Assembly: GCA_023053575.1 (NCBI GenBank)
Contig: JAKZAP010000021.1
Location: 17,236,212-17,300,211, forward strand
Origin: Branchinecta lynchi
Lineage: Eukaryota > Arthropoda > Branchiopoda > Anostraca > Branchinectidae
DNA length: 64,000 bases
Direction: 5' to 3'
The translations under genes and the position numbers were made by a program. Positions within the stretch are counted from its first letter, which is position 1; every line of letters begins with the position of its first letter. Below, one piece after another: positions 22,112-33,620 of this stretch. Below the pieces are notes generated by a model, which was given only the letters and a program-made list of their open reading frames with translations, had not been told where the DNA came from and did no database searches.

Positions 22112-22542
22112 TTATGGATTTTGAAGACAAGTTCGGTTTATACCTGTTTATGACGCAAATGTCAAGGCATAGATTACAAGGCGTACAGGGACTGAAGACC
22201 GATCGTATTAGATGCAAATTCGTAACGGTAAATAAGGGGGTGAACGAAAAACAACTCCTTGAGGCACTTCCGACGGGATGTTTACATGTTGTTAGAATTC
22301 TGACCTGATCGAACGATATCATCAACAGCTTTCTATTATGCTTCACTAAAACGCCGCAAGTATGGCAGGTATGCGACCAACATCCTTTATACTCCGCGAG
22401 TATCGGCCTTGACGAACGGGGGTTGTAAGAAAGGGTTCAAGGACGTGTGAGTCACCAACAAATCAATCAACCAATAGTTTTGTGACCACTGTATAGGCAG
22501 GGAGTGTGCCTATCTTTTGTATCGACAAATGAGAAGAAAAGA
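22112..22542. other. No gene supported; one open frame noted
   Basis: An open frame at 22114-22308 (+, starts MDFEDKFGLYLF) has protein-like composition but no recognised domain and no splice context. Confidence 0.4.
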
Positions 22543-22699
22543 AACAAGACAAAAGGTTTCGATGGGATCCCAAAAATGTTATATTTGATCGAGACAATCG
22601 GGTTTTATAGAGGTCCGGTCTTCGCCAGACTCCTTGAGCACTTTACTAATCAAATTTAGAAACATATTAAGGCAAATGGTAATCATCTGAGAAGACCAA

Positions 22700-23106
22700 A
22701 GGCGTAATCTCGCCGTTCCCCGAGGACTCCTCGGGGACTCGAAGGTAACGACGAGAATATAGGGAGTCACTCCACGCGGACTCCGCGTCCGGAAAACAAC
22801 GAGAACACGGGGAATTCTTCCAAAATGATTTTTTTTTTCTTAAAATAAATATAATGTTGACGAAATTAGTCTGGATCCACCTTATTTTTGGTTTCGTTTA
22901 CACTGATGGCTTTTAATTAATTTTACATTGCACCAGCACAAGAAAAAATTGATTCCCCTCTGAATCTGAAAGGGAGTCCATTTTTGATGATGGTGATGAT
23001 AATCGGAGCATTCCCCATCCTTGGGGACTCGCGAGAATACGGAGAGTGAGTGAAAAACGTGGGTACTCCTAAACTGGAGTCCTCGGGGAACGGCGAGAAT
23101 ACGCCT
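22700..23106. mobile_element. 3-bp-TSD MITE, copy 4, nested in F1
   Basis: Ends AGGCGTAATCTCGCCG and CGGCGAGAATACGCCT; flanks CAA (22697-22699, 23107-23109). Removing the element and one CAA restores the F1 text ACCAAGTTC. Confidence 0.9.
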
Positions 23107-23603
23107 CAAGTTCAAATATGAATTCACCAAGTGTGTTTACCCCTATAGCCTGATCTACTTTGACAAAAGTTCGTTCCTTACTTCTGTCAAATTTCCGGTT
23201 TTAGCCGGATTCCCGGCGAACTCCTTGAAACAAATGAAGTTTAAAAAAGGATTCAGCGTATCTCCTTACCCCTATGTCGAACCTCTAATCAACTCCAGAT
23301 AAAACGTCAACTTTTAACAAATTTCCGATTTCAGCCGGATTCGTGGTGAACTATGTGTCCAGGTAGAAACTGATTGTCATACACGAATTCAGCATGTCTT
23401 CTTGCCCGTAAATCGAACACCTAATAAAATTCATATTAAACTTTTACTTTTAACAAATTTTCGGGTTTTGGCCGGATTCCGGGCGCCCTACTTGTCTGGC
23501 GAGAATAATTTTAATATTCCGATTCAGCATTGTTTTCCTATCCTTAAATCCAACCTCTAATCAACTTCAGATTTTAAACTTTTATTTTTGACAAATATTC
23601 CGG

Positions 23604-23703
23604 AACTTGGGCGGTTTTGAGCCTGAAGAGGACCCTTGCCAAGAAGGGCCGAAATATAGCTCCAATAAAATTCAGCTGACGTATCCGTTTTGCACCGTCA
23701 AAT
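23604..23703 (+). mobile_element. 100-bp ribozyme mini-element nested in F1
   Basis: Inserted between AATATTCCGG (23594-23603) and AAAATTCCGG (23704-23713), a 9/10 matching direct repeat. Contains the hammerhead candidate and the CAGCTGACGTATCCG block shared by the family. Confidence 0.6.
23615..23672 (+). ncRNA. Candidate hammerhead ribozyme, copy G (covariant stem I)
   Basis: GAGC (23619-23622), CUGAAGA (23623-23629), stem II GGACCCUU..AAGGGCC, GAAA (23651-23654), UAUA, GCUC (23659-23662). Here stem I is GAGC/GCUC, not CAGC/GCUG as in copies A and B, so the outer pair has switched C-G to G-C with pairing kept. The cleavage residue is A, still allowed by UH. Confidence 0.62.
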
Positions 23704-24139
23704 AAAATTCCGGTTTTGACCAAATTTTGGGCGATCTACTTGTCTGACGAGAAAATAATTTTCATATTCGGATTCAGCATGTCTCCTTACCTCTTAATCG
23801 GATCCGGTTTTGGCCGGATTCCAGGTGAACTACTTGTCCGGCGAGACAATGGTTTTCATACTCTTGTTCAGCATGTCGTCTTACTTCTCAATCGACTATC
23901 TCGTTAGCTTCTTAGAAATATTTGTCTCGCCCCTTAATTTGAAACCCCTCCCCCTCCCTTAAATATACAGTTATCAGGCCCATCTATGACTTTCCGTTGA
24001 CTCGAAGAATCCTCACACCAAGTTTCATCAAAATATCTCCTTCCCTTCGAGAGTTATCGTGCTGACAGACGGAAAGACGGACAACTTTTGCGATGTCACA
24101 GGTGTGCCTCCACTAACGTTTTGGGATCCCAAAAAGAAA

Positions 24140-24262
24140 GAAACCGAACCATTATAAATAAAGCACTAGCCTATATTAGGGATAGAGCGGTGAAATCAAG
24201 CATCATGTTGGTCTCTGGCTCTTAGTGTCAATAAATCTTATCTATCTATCGGTTGTACAACA
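24140..24262 (+). mobile_element. LINE 3' end with (ATCT)n tail
   Basis: TCTGGCTCTTAGTGTCAATAA followed by ATCTTATCTATCTATC. A similar end (GGCTCTTAGTGTAATTAAATC) is at 42940. Very short 5'-truncated copy abutting F1. Confidence 0.55.
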
Positions 24263-24281
24263 TGATAGCATAGGACTGTCA

Positions 24282-24615
24282 GTTCAGTTCAGTTTCAGTT
24301 TCATTGGACTATATTTAAAGACAAAAAAAATACACAATTTACAATCCTGCCAGGAAAGCACAAATGTAGTGCGTGGCTAGGGCAGGGAAATATCCGATAA
24401 TAATTTAAACATCAAACAGAATCAACTAACTTGACATTCTATTTAAAGAGAAAAAAAAAAAATAGGAGAGGAAAAAAATAACCTATGGTTTCAACTTTAA
24501 ATATAAGGAGAGAGAAAATAAGGGAAAGAAGGAACGAGAAAGAAAGAAAACAAAAGAAAAGAAAACAGGGGGTGGGTCTAAAGGAGGATAACACTAAACA
24601 ATTTTCCTGTACTGA
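24282..24615 (-). mobile_element. LINE-like 3' end, reverse
   Basis: In reverse it ends with AATGAAACTGAAACTGAACT, a microsatellite-like tail, preceded by a T-rich, CT-rich 3'UTR. The purine-rich stretch 24440-24570 belongs to it. No coding part remains. Confidence 0.45.
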
Positions 24616-24684
24616 CCTGAACATTATATTTTAAACACAATTTACGATTGTGTCTTGATTTCTCCAGCTGTCCAATAACTCATA

Positions 24685-24770
24685 TCAAGAAGGGCCGAAA
24701 TATCGCTATCAAACATCGTCGCTGACTTTCCGTTTTTAGCCATTGTTTTAATTTATCATATGTCTCATCT
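24685..24770 (+). repeat. 5'-truncated hammerhead-like element, copy H
   Basis: Has AAGAAGGGCCGAAATATCGCT and then CGCTGACTTTCCG, but the CUGANGA half is missing, so it cannot be a complete ribozyme. Confidence 0.5.
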
Positions 24771-25572
24771 TAAATTATTACTTAATAGCATGCAGAACAT
24801 TATTAATATGGAAATTCATTTCAAACTGTAATATGTAAAAATTTAAGTTAGGTTGGCACAACTTTACAGCTTAAGCATTTCCAGAATAACCATTTTCCAT
24901 ATGTGTGAAAAATCTTTCAGACCCTACCTGAATGTAGGAATATTTGGCAATAACAATAAATCAAATTGCTAAAATTGCCAGAGGGGTATTTTATTTCACA
25001 ATCAGGAATAAAGCAGCAGTGTTTTCGATATTCCTCGCTAACCATTTCATTACATTTCTTTTGTTTATGGAAGTCAATCACCTATTGTAGCACCCAGCCC
25101 AACAGTGTGTGTCGAGGTGTGTGTTAGTTTGGTGTCAGCTGGCAGCGAGATATGACTGTGGAGCGAAGCGAAATTCTCCAAAGGGGTAACTCGATCGAGC
25201 TCGATCCCGTAAATTTATTGTCGAAAGACCATGGCTAAATTGATCAGAAACGCCCTTCACAATCTAAGAATTTCTTCCAGTTTATTGACCTATTAGCAAG
25301 ACGTGAGCGCCAAATTCTTTTGAGGTCTGTTAATTCCGTTTTTACCGACACGGTTGTGCTATTTTATTGCCGCTTAACATGCCGGACTGTTTGGAAAGAA
25401 ACCATCCGCAACTAATTTAAACGCATGGGAAGTGCGGTGTAGATCCACCGGCATTAGGGTACGCAGACTGGAAATGATATACGCATTCAGAACACTTTGA
25501 AATAAAAGGATTAAACAAATTTGTCATCTGTAATACTTTCCTGTTATCGAATTAGATAGCCTACCAGAGAAG
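24771..25572. other. No gene seen
   Basis: AT-rich, unassigned. No exon-like frames. Confidence 0.5.
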
Positions 25573-26307
25573 AACAAGACCAAAGGTGTCGACGGGATCC
25601 CAAAAATCTAAGATTTGATCCAGACAATTGGGTCTTGTCTTCGCCAGATCCAGTCTTCGCCAGGCAAACCAAAGAGAAAACCAAGTTCAGATATTCTATC
25701 TGATCATATACTGACCAAAACTTCCTGTTTTATTTCTACCAAAATTGCGAACTACTAGTCCAGCAAAACTCCTTATCCCTATAAAGAACATCTAATCAAC
25801 TTCAGATAAAACTTTTGGTTTTAACATATTTTCCGGTTTTGACCGGATTCCAGGCGAACTAGTTGTCCGACGAGAAAATGGTTTTCACCATCGTGTTCAA
25901 CATGTCTCCTTACCCGAAAATCAAACATTTAATCAACTTCAAATGAAACTTTTACTTTTAACCAACTTCCCGGTTTTGCCGGATTCCGGACGAACAAATT
26001 GTCCGGCGAGAAAATAAGTTTCACGATCGTGCTCACCATGTCTTCTTACTCCGTAATCGACTATCACATTATCTGTTTAAAAATATTGTGTTTGTCCCTA
26101 AATTTGAACACCCTCCCCCACCCCCAAATATAGGGCTACAGGGCCCATCTACGAACTCGACCTTACTCTTGACCCAAAGAATCGTCACACCAAGCTTCAT
26201 CAAAATATCTCATTCCCTTCGAGAGTTATCGTGCTCACAGACGGACAGACGGACGACTTTTGCGATGTCATAGGTATCCCTCCACTTACGTTTTGGGATC
26301 ACAAAAA
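25573..26307 (+). repeat. F1 repeat, short copy
   Basis: AACAAGACCAAAGG start, CTTGTCTTCGCCAGATCC, two to three units with CCGGATTCCGGACGAA, CACCAAGCTTCATCAAAAT, GACGGACAGACGGACG tract, end TTTTGGGATCACAAAAAA (one base off the palindrome). Spurious open frames cross its tail. Confidence 0.82.
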
Positions 26308-26819
26308 AGGTTGCTTAAAGGTTCTGTGAAAAATTTAAAATTCACAGATGAATCATTAGTATACTTAAACAGGTCCGAAAACATCACCAATATGCCAAAC
26401 AAAGAATTCATCTAACAGACGAATGATTGGCTACTCCGTAACTTATTTACAGTCAGGAATAAAGCAACGAAAAAGCGTGTGTTTGATTAAATTCAAATTA
26501 TATCTGTGAATTTGGTCTTGTCGTGAAGCCGCCCATATTTGGGCCACCCATTTAAAATATTTGAATAATTTAAAACTAGACTGTGCTTTCAACAAAGAAC
26601 CCACAATTTTGGCTGTTTTGAGCCTTTACCGCGAGCCGTTGACTTATCGCGAAAACAGGGAAACAATTTACACAACCGGTTTTTCTGATGGAAAAAATTC
26701 CTCGCAGACAACAGTCCACAGCGTGGTACACATCGAAGGTAGACAAGGTTGAGCTTATAACATACTGCTATTTTCAGTGATGGTAGGTCATGCTTATAGA
26801 AAAAACTAGAACCCCGGAA
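26308..26819. other. No gene seen; local 70-bp duplicate
   Basis: A segment near 26750-26815 (CTTATAACATACTGCTATTT) is repeated at about 27340-27410, on the other side of the hAT MITE. Nothing else recognised. Confidence 0.45.
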
Positions 26820-27124
26820 CAGGGGCTTCAAGACTAGGCGGGGGGGGGGGGGGCCTCCCCGAATTTTGTCGGCCAGTCGGTAAACAATAGCCGAGTCGGC
26901 GCAAAGTAAGGCGCAAAACAGTCGCTTTTTTTTAATCAGTCGGTTTCTCGTACAATAGTTTTTTCTTAAGAATAGTAGTTATTCTTAAAATCAGCCGATT
27001 TTTTGTCAACGCCGTCTTTTTTTCTCAACAGCCGTTTTTATCTGCAAAAACGGTCGGTCAAAATGACCAGCAAGTCGGTAAATACCTCGCCTCCCTCAAA
27101 ATAGTTTAGCTAGTAACGCCTCTG
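26820..27124 (-). mobile_element. hAT MITE (GGCGTCAC family), copy e
   Basis: Ends CAGGGGCTTCAAGACT and GCTAGTAACGCCTCTG with family interior (GTCGGCGCAAAG, CAGCAAGTCGGTAAATACC). The flanks CCCCGGAA and TATGCTCC do not match, so the duplication is lost or an end has been rearranged. Confidence 0.75.
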
Positions 27125-27439
27125 TATGCTCCATTTCAACAGATGTGAGATGGCACACAATCTATTGATATTATAGAACAATTGTGTTGTGAACTTTTAA
27201 GTGTTACGTTTCTGTAAAACATAACTTCCGACCTCTCTTGTGGGCCATTCCCGCCAATATTTCAGGCCTGAAACATTCCTGTCCTACACAGCAATCAATT
27301 TCGAGCAAGAACAGAAATAAAAATGAAAGAAGAGGATTAACTTATAACATGCTGCTGTTTTCAATGATGACAGGTCATGCCTATGGAAGAAAACTGAAAA
27401 CCTCGGAGTCACCAAACCTCATCCCGATGGGGAGCATTG

Positions 27440-27990
27440 GCCTTATTACAGTTCAGCGCTCCAAGTGGACTAGTTTCTGTTAGTCCCCCATTGCCTCACA
27501 ACCAACACTGGTGTAGACATAGTAAAAAGTCGATTCGATGGGGTAGTGGGTCACTTTTACTTTCTGTTGCTGAGACATATGCAAAACACACATTATATAT
27601 ATATATATATATCTGTATTTGAAAGCGATTAAGCCATACACAGAAAAACAAAACAAACAACAATCTCAACTAACAAACAACCTCACATTCTTTACTTAAT
27701 ATCCTACCGACTTTCTGCTAAACTAATAACTTTTTCTACCATGTTGCCAAAACACACTTTAGACCTAGCATTTGTAGGCTTAAGGATACCTAGAAGTAGC
27801 TCATCCCCCCCATTCTGAAAAAGAGTTTTTTTGAAAAAGAGTCACATTACCTGTGACGCAGATGACAGGTTTTCCACTCACTAACCTGTGGATCTATTTT
27901 ACCATCTCTGATCCAAGTGCTGGCGGTGAGGCATAGGGGGATTAACAAGAAACTAGTCCGCTTGGAAGCGCTGAACAGTAATATGGCCAA
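27440..27990. mobile_element. TIR element (GTGGACTAG family), copy 2
   Basis: Left: TTCAGCGCTCCAAGTGGACT, TAGTCCCCCATTGCCTCA. Right: TGAGGCATAGGGGG, AAACTAGTCCGCTTGGAAGC and GCTGAAC. The inverted repeat is about 50 bp and is better preserved than in copy 1. The interior holds a (TA)n run at 27592-27613. No ORF. Confidence 0.7.
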
Positions 27991-28129
27991 ATTGGCCATA
28001 TTCTTGAAAGTGCCATATTCTTCTTCAGCGCCATATTCCTGAAGAAAGTGAATGCATGTGTGTTTTGTCAGTGTTTATGGCACTTTCACAGAAGAAAAGG
28101 GTTGTTGGCATCGACAGACATGTAAGGGC

Positions 28130-28448
28130 TCGTTTACAGCCGAAACAACGTATTTTGAGGCACCCTGTAAAGCTTAACTAAAAGGGCTGAGATGGGATAG
28201 TCTAGCAACCCGTCACTTATTCACTTACAGAGGCTTAAAAGACCCGATGAAAATGCGTTACTTCGTTGCCCGCTATTCCTGAATAACTAATTTTAAAATA
28301 GTGGAATTTCCCTCTCGAATTTGTGTTACCTCTATGCGCTTGTACCTTTGTTGAATGCTAGACGAACAAGAGCTACCTTCCGCTAGCTGATCTCTGGCCA
28401 CTGAAAAGCCGCGTTTGCGCTGAGAATCAACTTTTCGGCGTCATAGTA
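28130..28448 (-). repeat. Dispersed repeat R, reverse partial
   Basis: Reverse match to the blocks at 61311-61640 and 13800-14945 (GTGGAATTTCCCTC, CTATGCGCTTGTACC, GAAAAGCCGCGTTTGCG). The foldback at 28458 is inserted in it. Confidence 0.6.
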
Positions 28449-29022
28449 GAATTATGCGGGATCGACTAAAACCAGGAAGGGAAGGGAACGCGAGAAAAGC
28501 AGGAAGGCATACTAAAACCAGGAAGGGCATACTAACACGAGGAAGGGCATACTAAAACGAGGAAGGCTGTCGCCAGAATGCGCCGCACCGTTCCCTTCCT
28601 CTATTTAGGGGTTGGGTGAACATTAAGATGGTGAACATTGAATTTAAAATCGGAGGATTTTAGTTACCTACCGTAAGAACGAGAAATGAAAAGGTGAATT
28701 AGAATTTTTATAGTGGCCGACTCCCCGCTAGCCTTGGAGGATTTTAGTCGCCTACCGTCAGAACGAGAAAAGAAAAGGTGAATTACAATTTTTATAGTTG
28801 CCGACCCCTCACTGAACTTAATGCCTACCCATAGCAGGATACTAAAACGAGGAAGGGATGGTGAACTTTGAATTTGAAAAGTTGCCGACCCCTCAAAGAA
28901 TACCAAATAGAGGAAGGGAACGGTGCGGCGAATTCTGGCGACAGCCTTCGTCGTTTTAGTATGCCTTCCTGCTTTTCTCGCGTTCCCTTCCCTTCCTGGT
29001 TTTAGTCGATCCCGAATTATGC
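28449..29022. mobile_element. Mutator-like foldback (GGGATCGAC family), copy 1
   Basis: Element 28458-29013 begins GGGATCGACTAAAACCAGG and ends with the complement CCTGGTTTTAGTCGATCCC. Inverted arms of about 160 bp contain repeated GAGGAAGGGCATACTAAAA blocks. Flanks are an exact 9-bp duplication GAATTATGC (28449-28457, 29014-29022). Long subrepeat-bearing TIRs plus 9 bp indicate a Mutator-like element. No transposase. Confidence 0.88.
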
Positions 29023-29144
29023 GTTCTCAAGAGGACCGTAGATATTCTGAACGCCATGCTCCAGCAAATAGTACAGTAGAAAATGCGTCACGGCTTTCCG
29101 GATCTAGCGTTCCACGTCCGTGACGATACCAGGGGTTCAAGGTG

Positions 29145-29533
29145 GGTATCACCAGGGACCCATACATTTCCTGTAATGACTCGCCATTCAGGGGGCTTGT
29201 CAATGAGAGATTTCTGATGCGCTCTTGACCGAGCGTCAGATAGTTCGAAAAATACTCAAGGGGATAAAATACCCGATTATCCAGATAGACAAAATTTTTC
29301 GCAGCTGTTGTGCTGAACAAGGAATATTTCTCTGTAATGGAAGAGTATCCTGGATCTTTTGTCCTAGCTTAGGTACCTGCTGGCAATTGTGTATATCTGA
29401 GCAAGAACGCCGATTAGACCCAAGCGGAATTTTTGGAAACTAGGTGAGGCTCGGGCAATATAGAAGCATAGGAAATGACAAGCCCTCTGAATGGCGAGTC
29501 ATTACAGGAAATGTATGGGTCCCTGGTATCACC
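29145..29533. mobile_element. 9-bp-TSD TIR element (AGGGACCC family), copy 1
   Basis: Element 29154-29524. Inverted ends AGGGACCCATACATTTCCTG and its complement, extending about 45 bp through GACTCGCCATTCAGGGGGCT. Exact 9-bp duplication GGTATCACC at 29145-29153 and 29525-29533. The open frames inside are not conserved with copy 2. Confidence 0.9.
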
Positions 29534-29692
29534 AAGGTAAGAGATAAGCAAATCAATTGAATCTTAACACAGTCTAATATAGTGCAGTGTATTCAGTTAA
29601 ATGGTACACAAATAAGTTGGCTTTTCAGTTGAATGTTAATGCATTTGCAACCTGTCAGTTGGACTTGTGCACATATACTTGGAACGAAGCCC

Positions 29693-31445
29693 TTAGTTGC
29701 GTTTTGCAGATACCAAGGACTAAAGTCGTTGTCGCAGTTACCGTGGTATCTGATACCGCGGTCAAAAAGCGTTTTTGTAATTAGCGTGGTATCTGGTCGG
29801 TTATCGCGGTATCTGATATTCAGATACCACGGTCCGGCCGTGGTAACTGATCGTGGTATCTGAGAAGTCTTCTCACTTTCATCAAATTTTGTCGAATTGG
29901 CAGATACCATGGTATCTGATACCACGGTCTAAAGTCGTTTTCGCAGTTACCGTGGTATCTGATACCGGTCAAAAGGCGTTTTTGCAGTTATCGTGGTATC
30001 TGGCCAGTTATCGTGGTATCTGATATTCGATACCACGGTCCGACCGTGTAACTGATCGTAGGGGTTGTCGACAAAACGTCCCCATTCGAAACGTCCCCTG
30101 GCAAAACGTCCCCGGTGAAACGTCCCCGTGACAAAACGTCCCCATGACAAAACGTCCCCACGACAAAACATCCCCGTGACAAAACGTCCCCGATCAACAC
30201 GTCCCCTGGCGAAACGTCCCCATGGCAAAACGTTCCCGGCTATAGATTTTTTGTTTCATCGCTGAGGGATAGCTAGGCCACTGAGACTACTGATTGCGTC
30301 ATACTTCAGGCAAAAAATTTTATTGGAATTTAAACTTTTGAAAACCACGATGGGTTGACTTCTTCAGCATCTAACCGATAGTCAAGAAACAAACCAAAGT
30401 ATTGCTCTCGGCTGTAAAGCGCAAGATTAAGTAGTTTGTCTGTTTTCCTCTTATCTTTTATTTAATTAGTTTGTCTCGTATGTTAGTTTACCCTGCGATA
30501 TAACTCATTGATTTCGCTTTTGTTCGATATTTAATTCGGTGATATTTACTATTAAAAGATTTTATTAAAGGATCAAACCGTCTAACCTAGATTTACTTGC
30601 CTCTTTACCTAACTAATAGATAACTGATCGTTCATCCGCTTTTGTTTCCTCGCTTCCCATGTCATTTTTATCCAGCATAACCGCACTACGCTTATTTTTA
30701 CATTTTCCATATTTGGCTCTCTTTGATCCACAGCGGGCTTCCCCTTTCTCTGAGGAGCCTATTGTTGCTCCTCAGATTGCGCATGTTGCTTCAAACGACT
30801 TAGAACTGATCAGTTACGAGTCAACTGCAACGCATATTTACACTCCATACTTTAACTGAAAACAATACATTTATGAAGCAATCGGTTCTATGTCCTATCT
30901 TTCCTGCTGGTAAGGAATGTTTCCACATCTGTAATGCACACTCTGAAGTTATTTTACCTCGATCATGCACCTGAAGATCAAAGCGAACTTAGAAATCTAT
31001 GCTTGGGGACGTTTCGCCATGGGGACGTTTTGACACGGGGACGTTTTTTCATGGGGACGTTTGGTTACGGGGACGTTTTGTCATGGGAAGGTTTTGTCAT
31101 GGGAAGGTTTTTTCATGGGGACGTTTTGTCACGGGGACGTTTAGCCGGTGCCGTTTCGCCAGGGGGACATTTTGTCATTGGGACGTTTCGTCGGTAAGTC
31201 GATCGTGGTATCTGAAAAGTCATCTCACTTTCATCAAATTTTGTCAAATTGCTGAGAAAGAAGTTTAGCACTTAGTGATGTAACTTGATATCAGTTTTTC
31301 TTTTGGGATAATTTCGAAAAGTGCAATTTCGGCAATAGTCCTTTTGCAGAGCAACCGTGTATCAGATACCACGTTAACTGCAAACACGACTAATTGCAGA
31401 TTCAGTTACCGTGGTAACATATACCTTGGTATCTGCAAAAACGCA
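29693..31445. mobile_element. GTGGTATCTG foldback-like element, split by another foldback
   Basis: Ends GCGTTTTGCAGATACCAAGG and CCTTGGTATCTGCAAAAACGC form an inverted repeat. Both flanking parts are packed with short palindromes such as ACCGTGGTATCTGATACC. The text GTAACTGATCGTGGTATCTG is broken by the insertion at about 30058-31193. Target duplication unclear (AGCCCTTAG versus AGCTCTTGA). Confidence 0.6.
30058..31193. mobile_element. Foldback with arms made of 16-bp tandem units
   Basis: The left arm (30070-30240) has about 11 units of the type GACAAAACGTCCCCAT; the right arm (30995-31193) has about 12 of the complement GGGGACGTTTTGTCAT. Unit length is mostly 16 bp. About 750 bp of unrelated sequence lies between. 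Near-duplicate flanks TAACTGATCGT and TAAGTCGATCGT suggest a target duplication. Glycine/arginine/phenylalanine-rich open frames over the arms are translations of the array. Confidence 0.75.
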
Positions 31446-31540
31446 GCTCTTGACTTTCTACTAACTTGCAAGGTTCAAAGGAGGCTCTGTTTTCGCAACT
31501 CTCCGTTTAGATGAGACTACTGACGCAGCGTTTACGCGGA

Positions 31541-31612
31541 CAGGAATTCCGGTCCTTCGAAGAAATTCCGGTCTAGTTGAAACGAATTCCGGTCTAGTTG
31601 AAATAAATTCCG
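31541..31612. repeat. Short tandem repeat (GAATTCCGGTCTAGTTGAAA)
   Basis: About three imperfect copies of a 20-21-bp unit. Confidence 0.65.
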
Positions 31613-31771
31613 TTAGTGAAGAGGAATAGAAAAAGTGAAGCTAGCTTCTGAAAGCAGCAGCAGTCTATTATGACATCTTGGCTGCTATCATAGCTTTTAT
31701 GTTAGTTAATGGGATCCATGTTTATGCATGTTTTCAAATGTTCTGCACGAATGAACGTTTTTTCCTGTATG

Positions 31772-32178
31772 CAGAGGCGTCACTAGCCAAAATGTTTGGG
31801 GGGGGGGGGGGGGGGCGACGAGGCATTTACCGACTGGCTGGTCATTTTTACCGACTTTTTTTTGCAGAAAAAACGACCGTCAAAATGACCTCTGACTCTC
31901 ATGACCTCTGACTTTTTTTGCAGAAAAAACGACCGTTTTCAACAACAAAAATGACCTCTGACTCTCATGAAAAATCCTCTGATTTTCAGAAAACCGGACT
32001 ATTTTGACAAAAATTCGACCGATTTTCAGAAAAAAAAACACTTTTTTCATGCAAAAAATCAACTGTTTTGACGAAAAATTGCGGCGCCTCGTGCCGACTC
32101 GGTTATTTTTTACCGACTGGTGGACAGTATTGGGGGGGGGGTTCGTCCCCCCCTCCCCCCTCAGTCGTGACGCCCTTG
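31772..32178 (+). mobile_element. hAT MITE (GGCGTCAC family), copy f
   Basis: Longest complete copy (407 bp). Ends CAGAGGCGTCACTAGCC and CAGTCGTGACGCCCTTG; exact 8-bp duplication CCTGTATG (31764-31771, 32179-32186). Contains a local duplication of TGACCTCTGACT blocks, GGCGCCTCGTGCCGACTCGG and TTTTTTACCGACTGG. Confidence 0.9.
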
Positions 32179-32186
32179 CCTGTATG

Positions 32187-33189
32187 TGTAAACATCATCC
32201 CGTCTCCAAGACCGGATTCCGGTCAAATCTTACTCTGCATGTCAACTCTGATGGAGTCTCAACCGGAAATTTATCCCTTCAACAGATGAGGCTGGAGAAG
32301 ATAGAAGGATAGGAAATTAAACGGTGACTCCGGAAGCCCTTGAACAGTCACCCCAAGGCCCACAGTAAACTAAAGGATAGTCAAGGAACTGACGTCCCCG
32401 TCCCCAGTGGCGTATAACATTCTTAGTTGATTGTCGATAATACCTCTATGTTATTCTTCATGTTGTGATGTTTATTTCAAAGTCATGGATATCGAAGATA
32501 AAATGGGTTTTGCATGTTGTTGTAGTGTTGTAGCTTTCTTTCTAGTTTCTCTACTGTACTCCATCTGTACCCAGATTTGGTAAACAAAGTAAAGTAAACA
32601 AAATTTAGTTAATTTGGGATTTAATAACCTTGAGCAGGCTTTTTGACCTAAGACAGTCAGGACAGTCTCGAAGACTTCACCTACACTATCATTTAGCCCT
32701 AGGGTAGCTAGGTATATAAAAATCCACTTCAACCGAAGCTGACTGCGGATCATATCGAGGGGTTGTTTACTCCCCAAATGGGTTACAGTAGGTGTCCAGT
32801 GCGCACAAGAAGATTTGCAGTGATCCCACCAAGTGTATAAGCGATCGGACGACTTTTAATCTTGGTACAACATGTCAGATGAATATATTAATTCCACAAC
32901 ATTCTAATCCTTTTCGGCAAGGTTGCCCTATATATAATTTATAGATAATATAACTTGTGTGTAATTTGTTGAGGCAACAGCAATTTTTGCTGCAATTATT
33001 TTATTATTATTATTATAGCTTATTCACATGAATGTATTTTATACGTTTATAGATCCACTTAACGGCTAGCTTTTAGCTCGTCGCGGCTTTTCCGTTATCT
33101 TGTAGTCAATTGATCTTCCGACGACCTCCCGCGGATTTAGGGTGGGAGCTATGAGTGGTCTTTAGAAGGTGTTAACACACTTAAAGTAA
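32187..33189. other. No gene seen
   Basis: No supported exon or RNA. An (ATT)n run lies near 33000-33020. Confidence 0.5.
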
Positions 33190-33362
33190 AAAAAGGGCTA
33201 AGACCCAACAGTCTAGTTACATCACATATTCAGTTAAATAGGCCTGAAAACCCGATAAAAATGCGTTACTCCGTTTGTCCGCAGATAGCGGATTTCATAC
33301 TTGAAACATTTACGAACTATACAAAGGTAAGCCATTGCCGAAAAATAAGCTGGCGCTATCGG
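33190..33362 (-). repeat. Dispersed repeat R, reverse fragment
   Basis: Reverse match to the right part of R (AAACCCGATAAAAATGCGTTA, TAGTTACATCACATATTCAG-like blocks). Confidence 0.5.
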
Positions 33363-33620
33363 CAGGGCGTCACGACTAGGGGGGAGACCTTCCCCCCCCC
33401 CCCCCACGAACGTTGTCAGCCAGTCGTTAAAAAAGAAATAGCCGAGTCGGAGCGAAGCGCCACGATTTTACGTAGAAACAGCCGATTTTTGTCTTGGATT
33501 TTTTATAAATCGATGGGTTTCTCGTAAAATGGTCGATTTTTTCTTAAGAATAGTGGTTTTTCTTCAAATCAAATTCTTGTAAACACAGTCGTTTTTTCTC
33601 AATAATGGTCGTTTTTAGAT
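33363..33620 (-). mobile_element. hAT MITE fragment (GGCGTCAC family), copy g
   Basis: Starts CAGGGCGTCACGACTAGG, then G and C runs, TCAGCCAGTCGTTAAAA, GAGTCGGAGCGAAGCGCC, and GTCGTTTTT repeats; the far end is missing. Confidence 0.65.

Larger units (their letters stand above)
22543..24135 (+). repeat. F1 repeat with two nested insertions
   Basis: Starts AACAAGACAAAAGG, ends TTTTGGGATCCCAAAAA. Interrupted by the 3-bp-TSD MITE at 22700-23106 and by the ribozyme mini-element at 23604-23703. Internal units at about 23190, 23325 and 23462 give a spacing of 135-137 bp. Tail contains GACAGACGGAAAGACGGAC. The nesting order shows F1 is older than both insertions. Confidence 0.85.

Noticed and set aside
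22114..22308. Possible exon with protein-like composition
   Set aside because: No recognisable domain, no splice pairing; starts three bases after a MITE target duplication.
29947..31268. Gly/Arg/Phe-rich ORFs on both strands
   Set aside because: Translations of the 16-bp arrays in the foldback arms.
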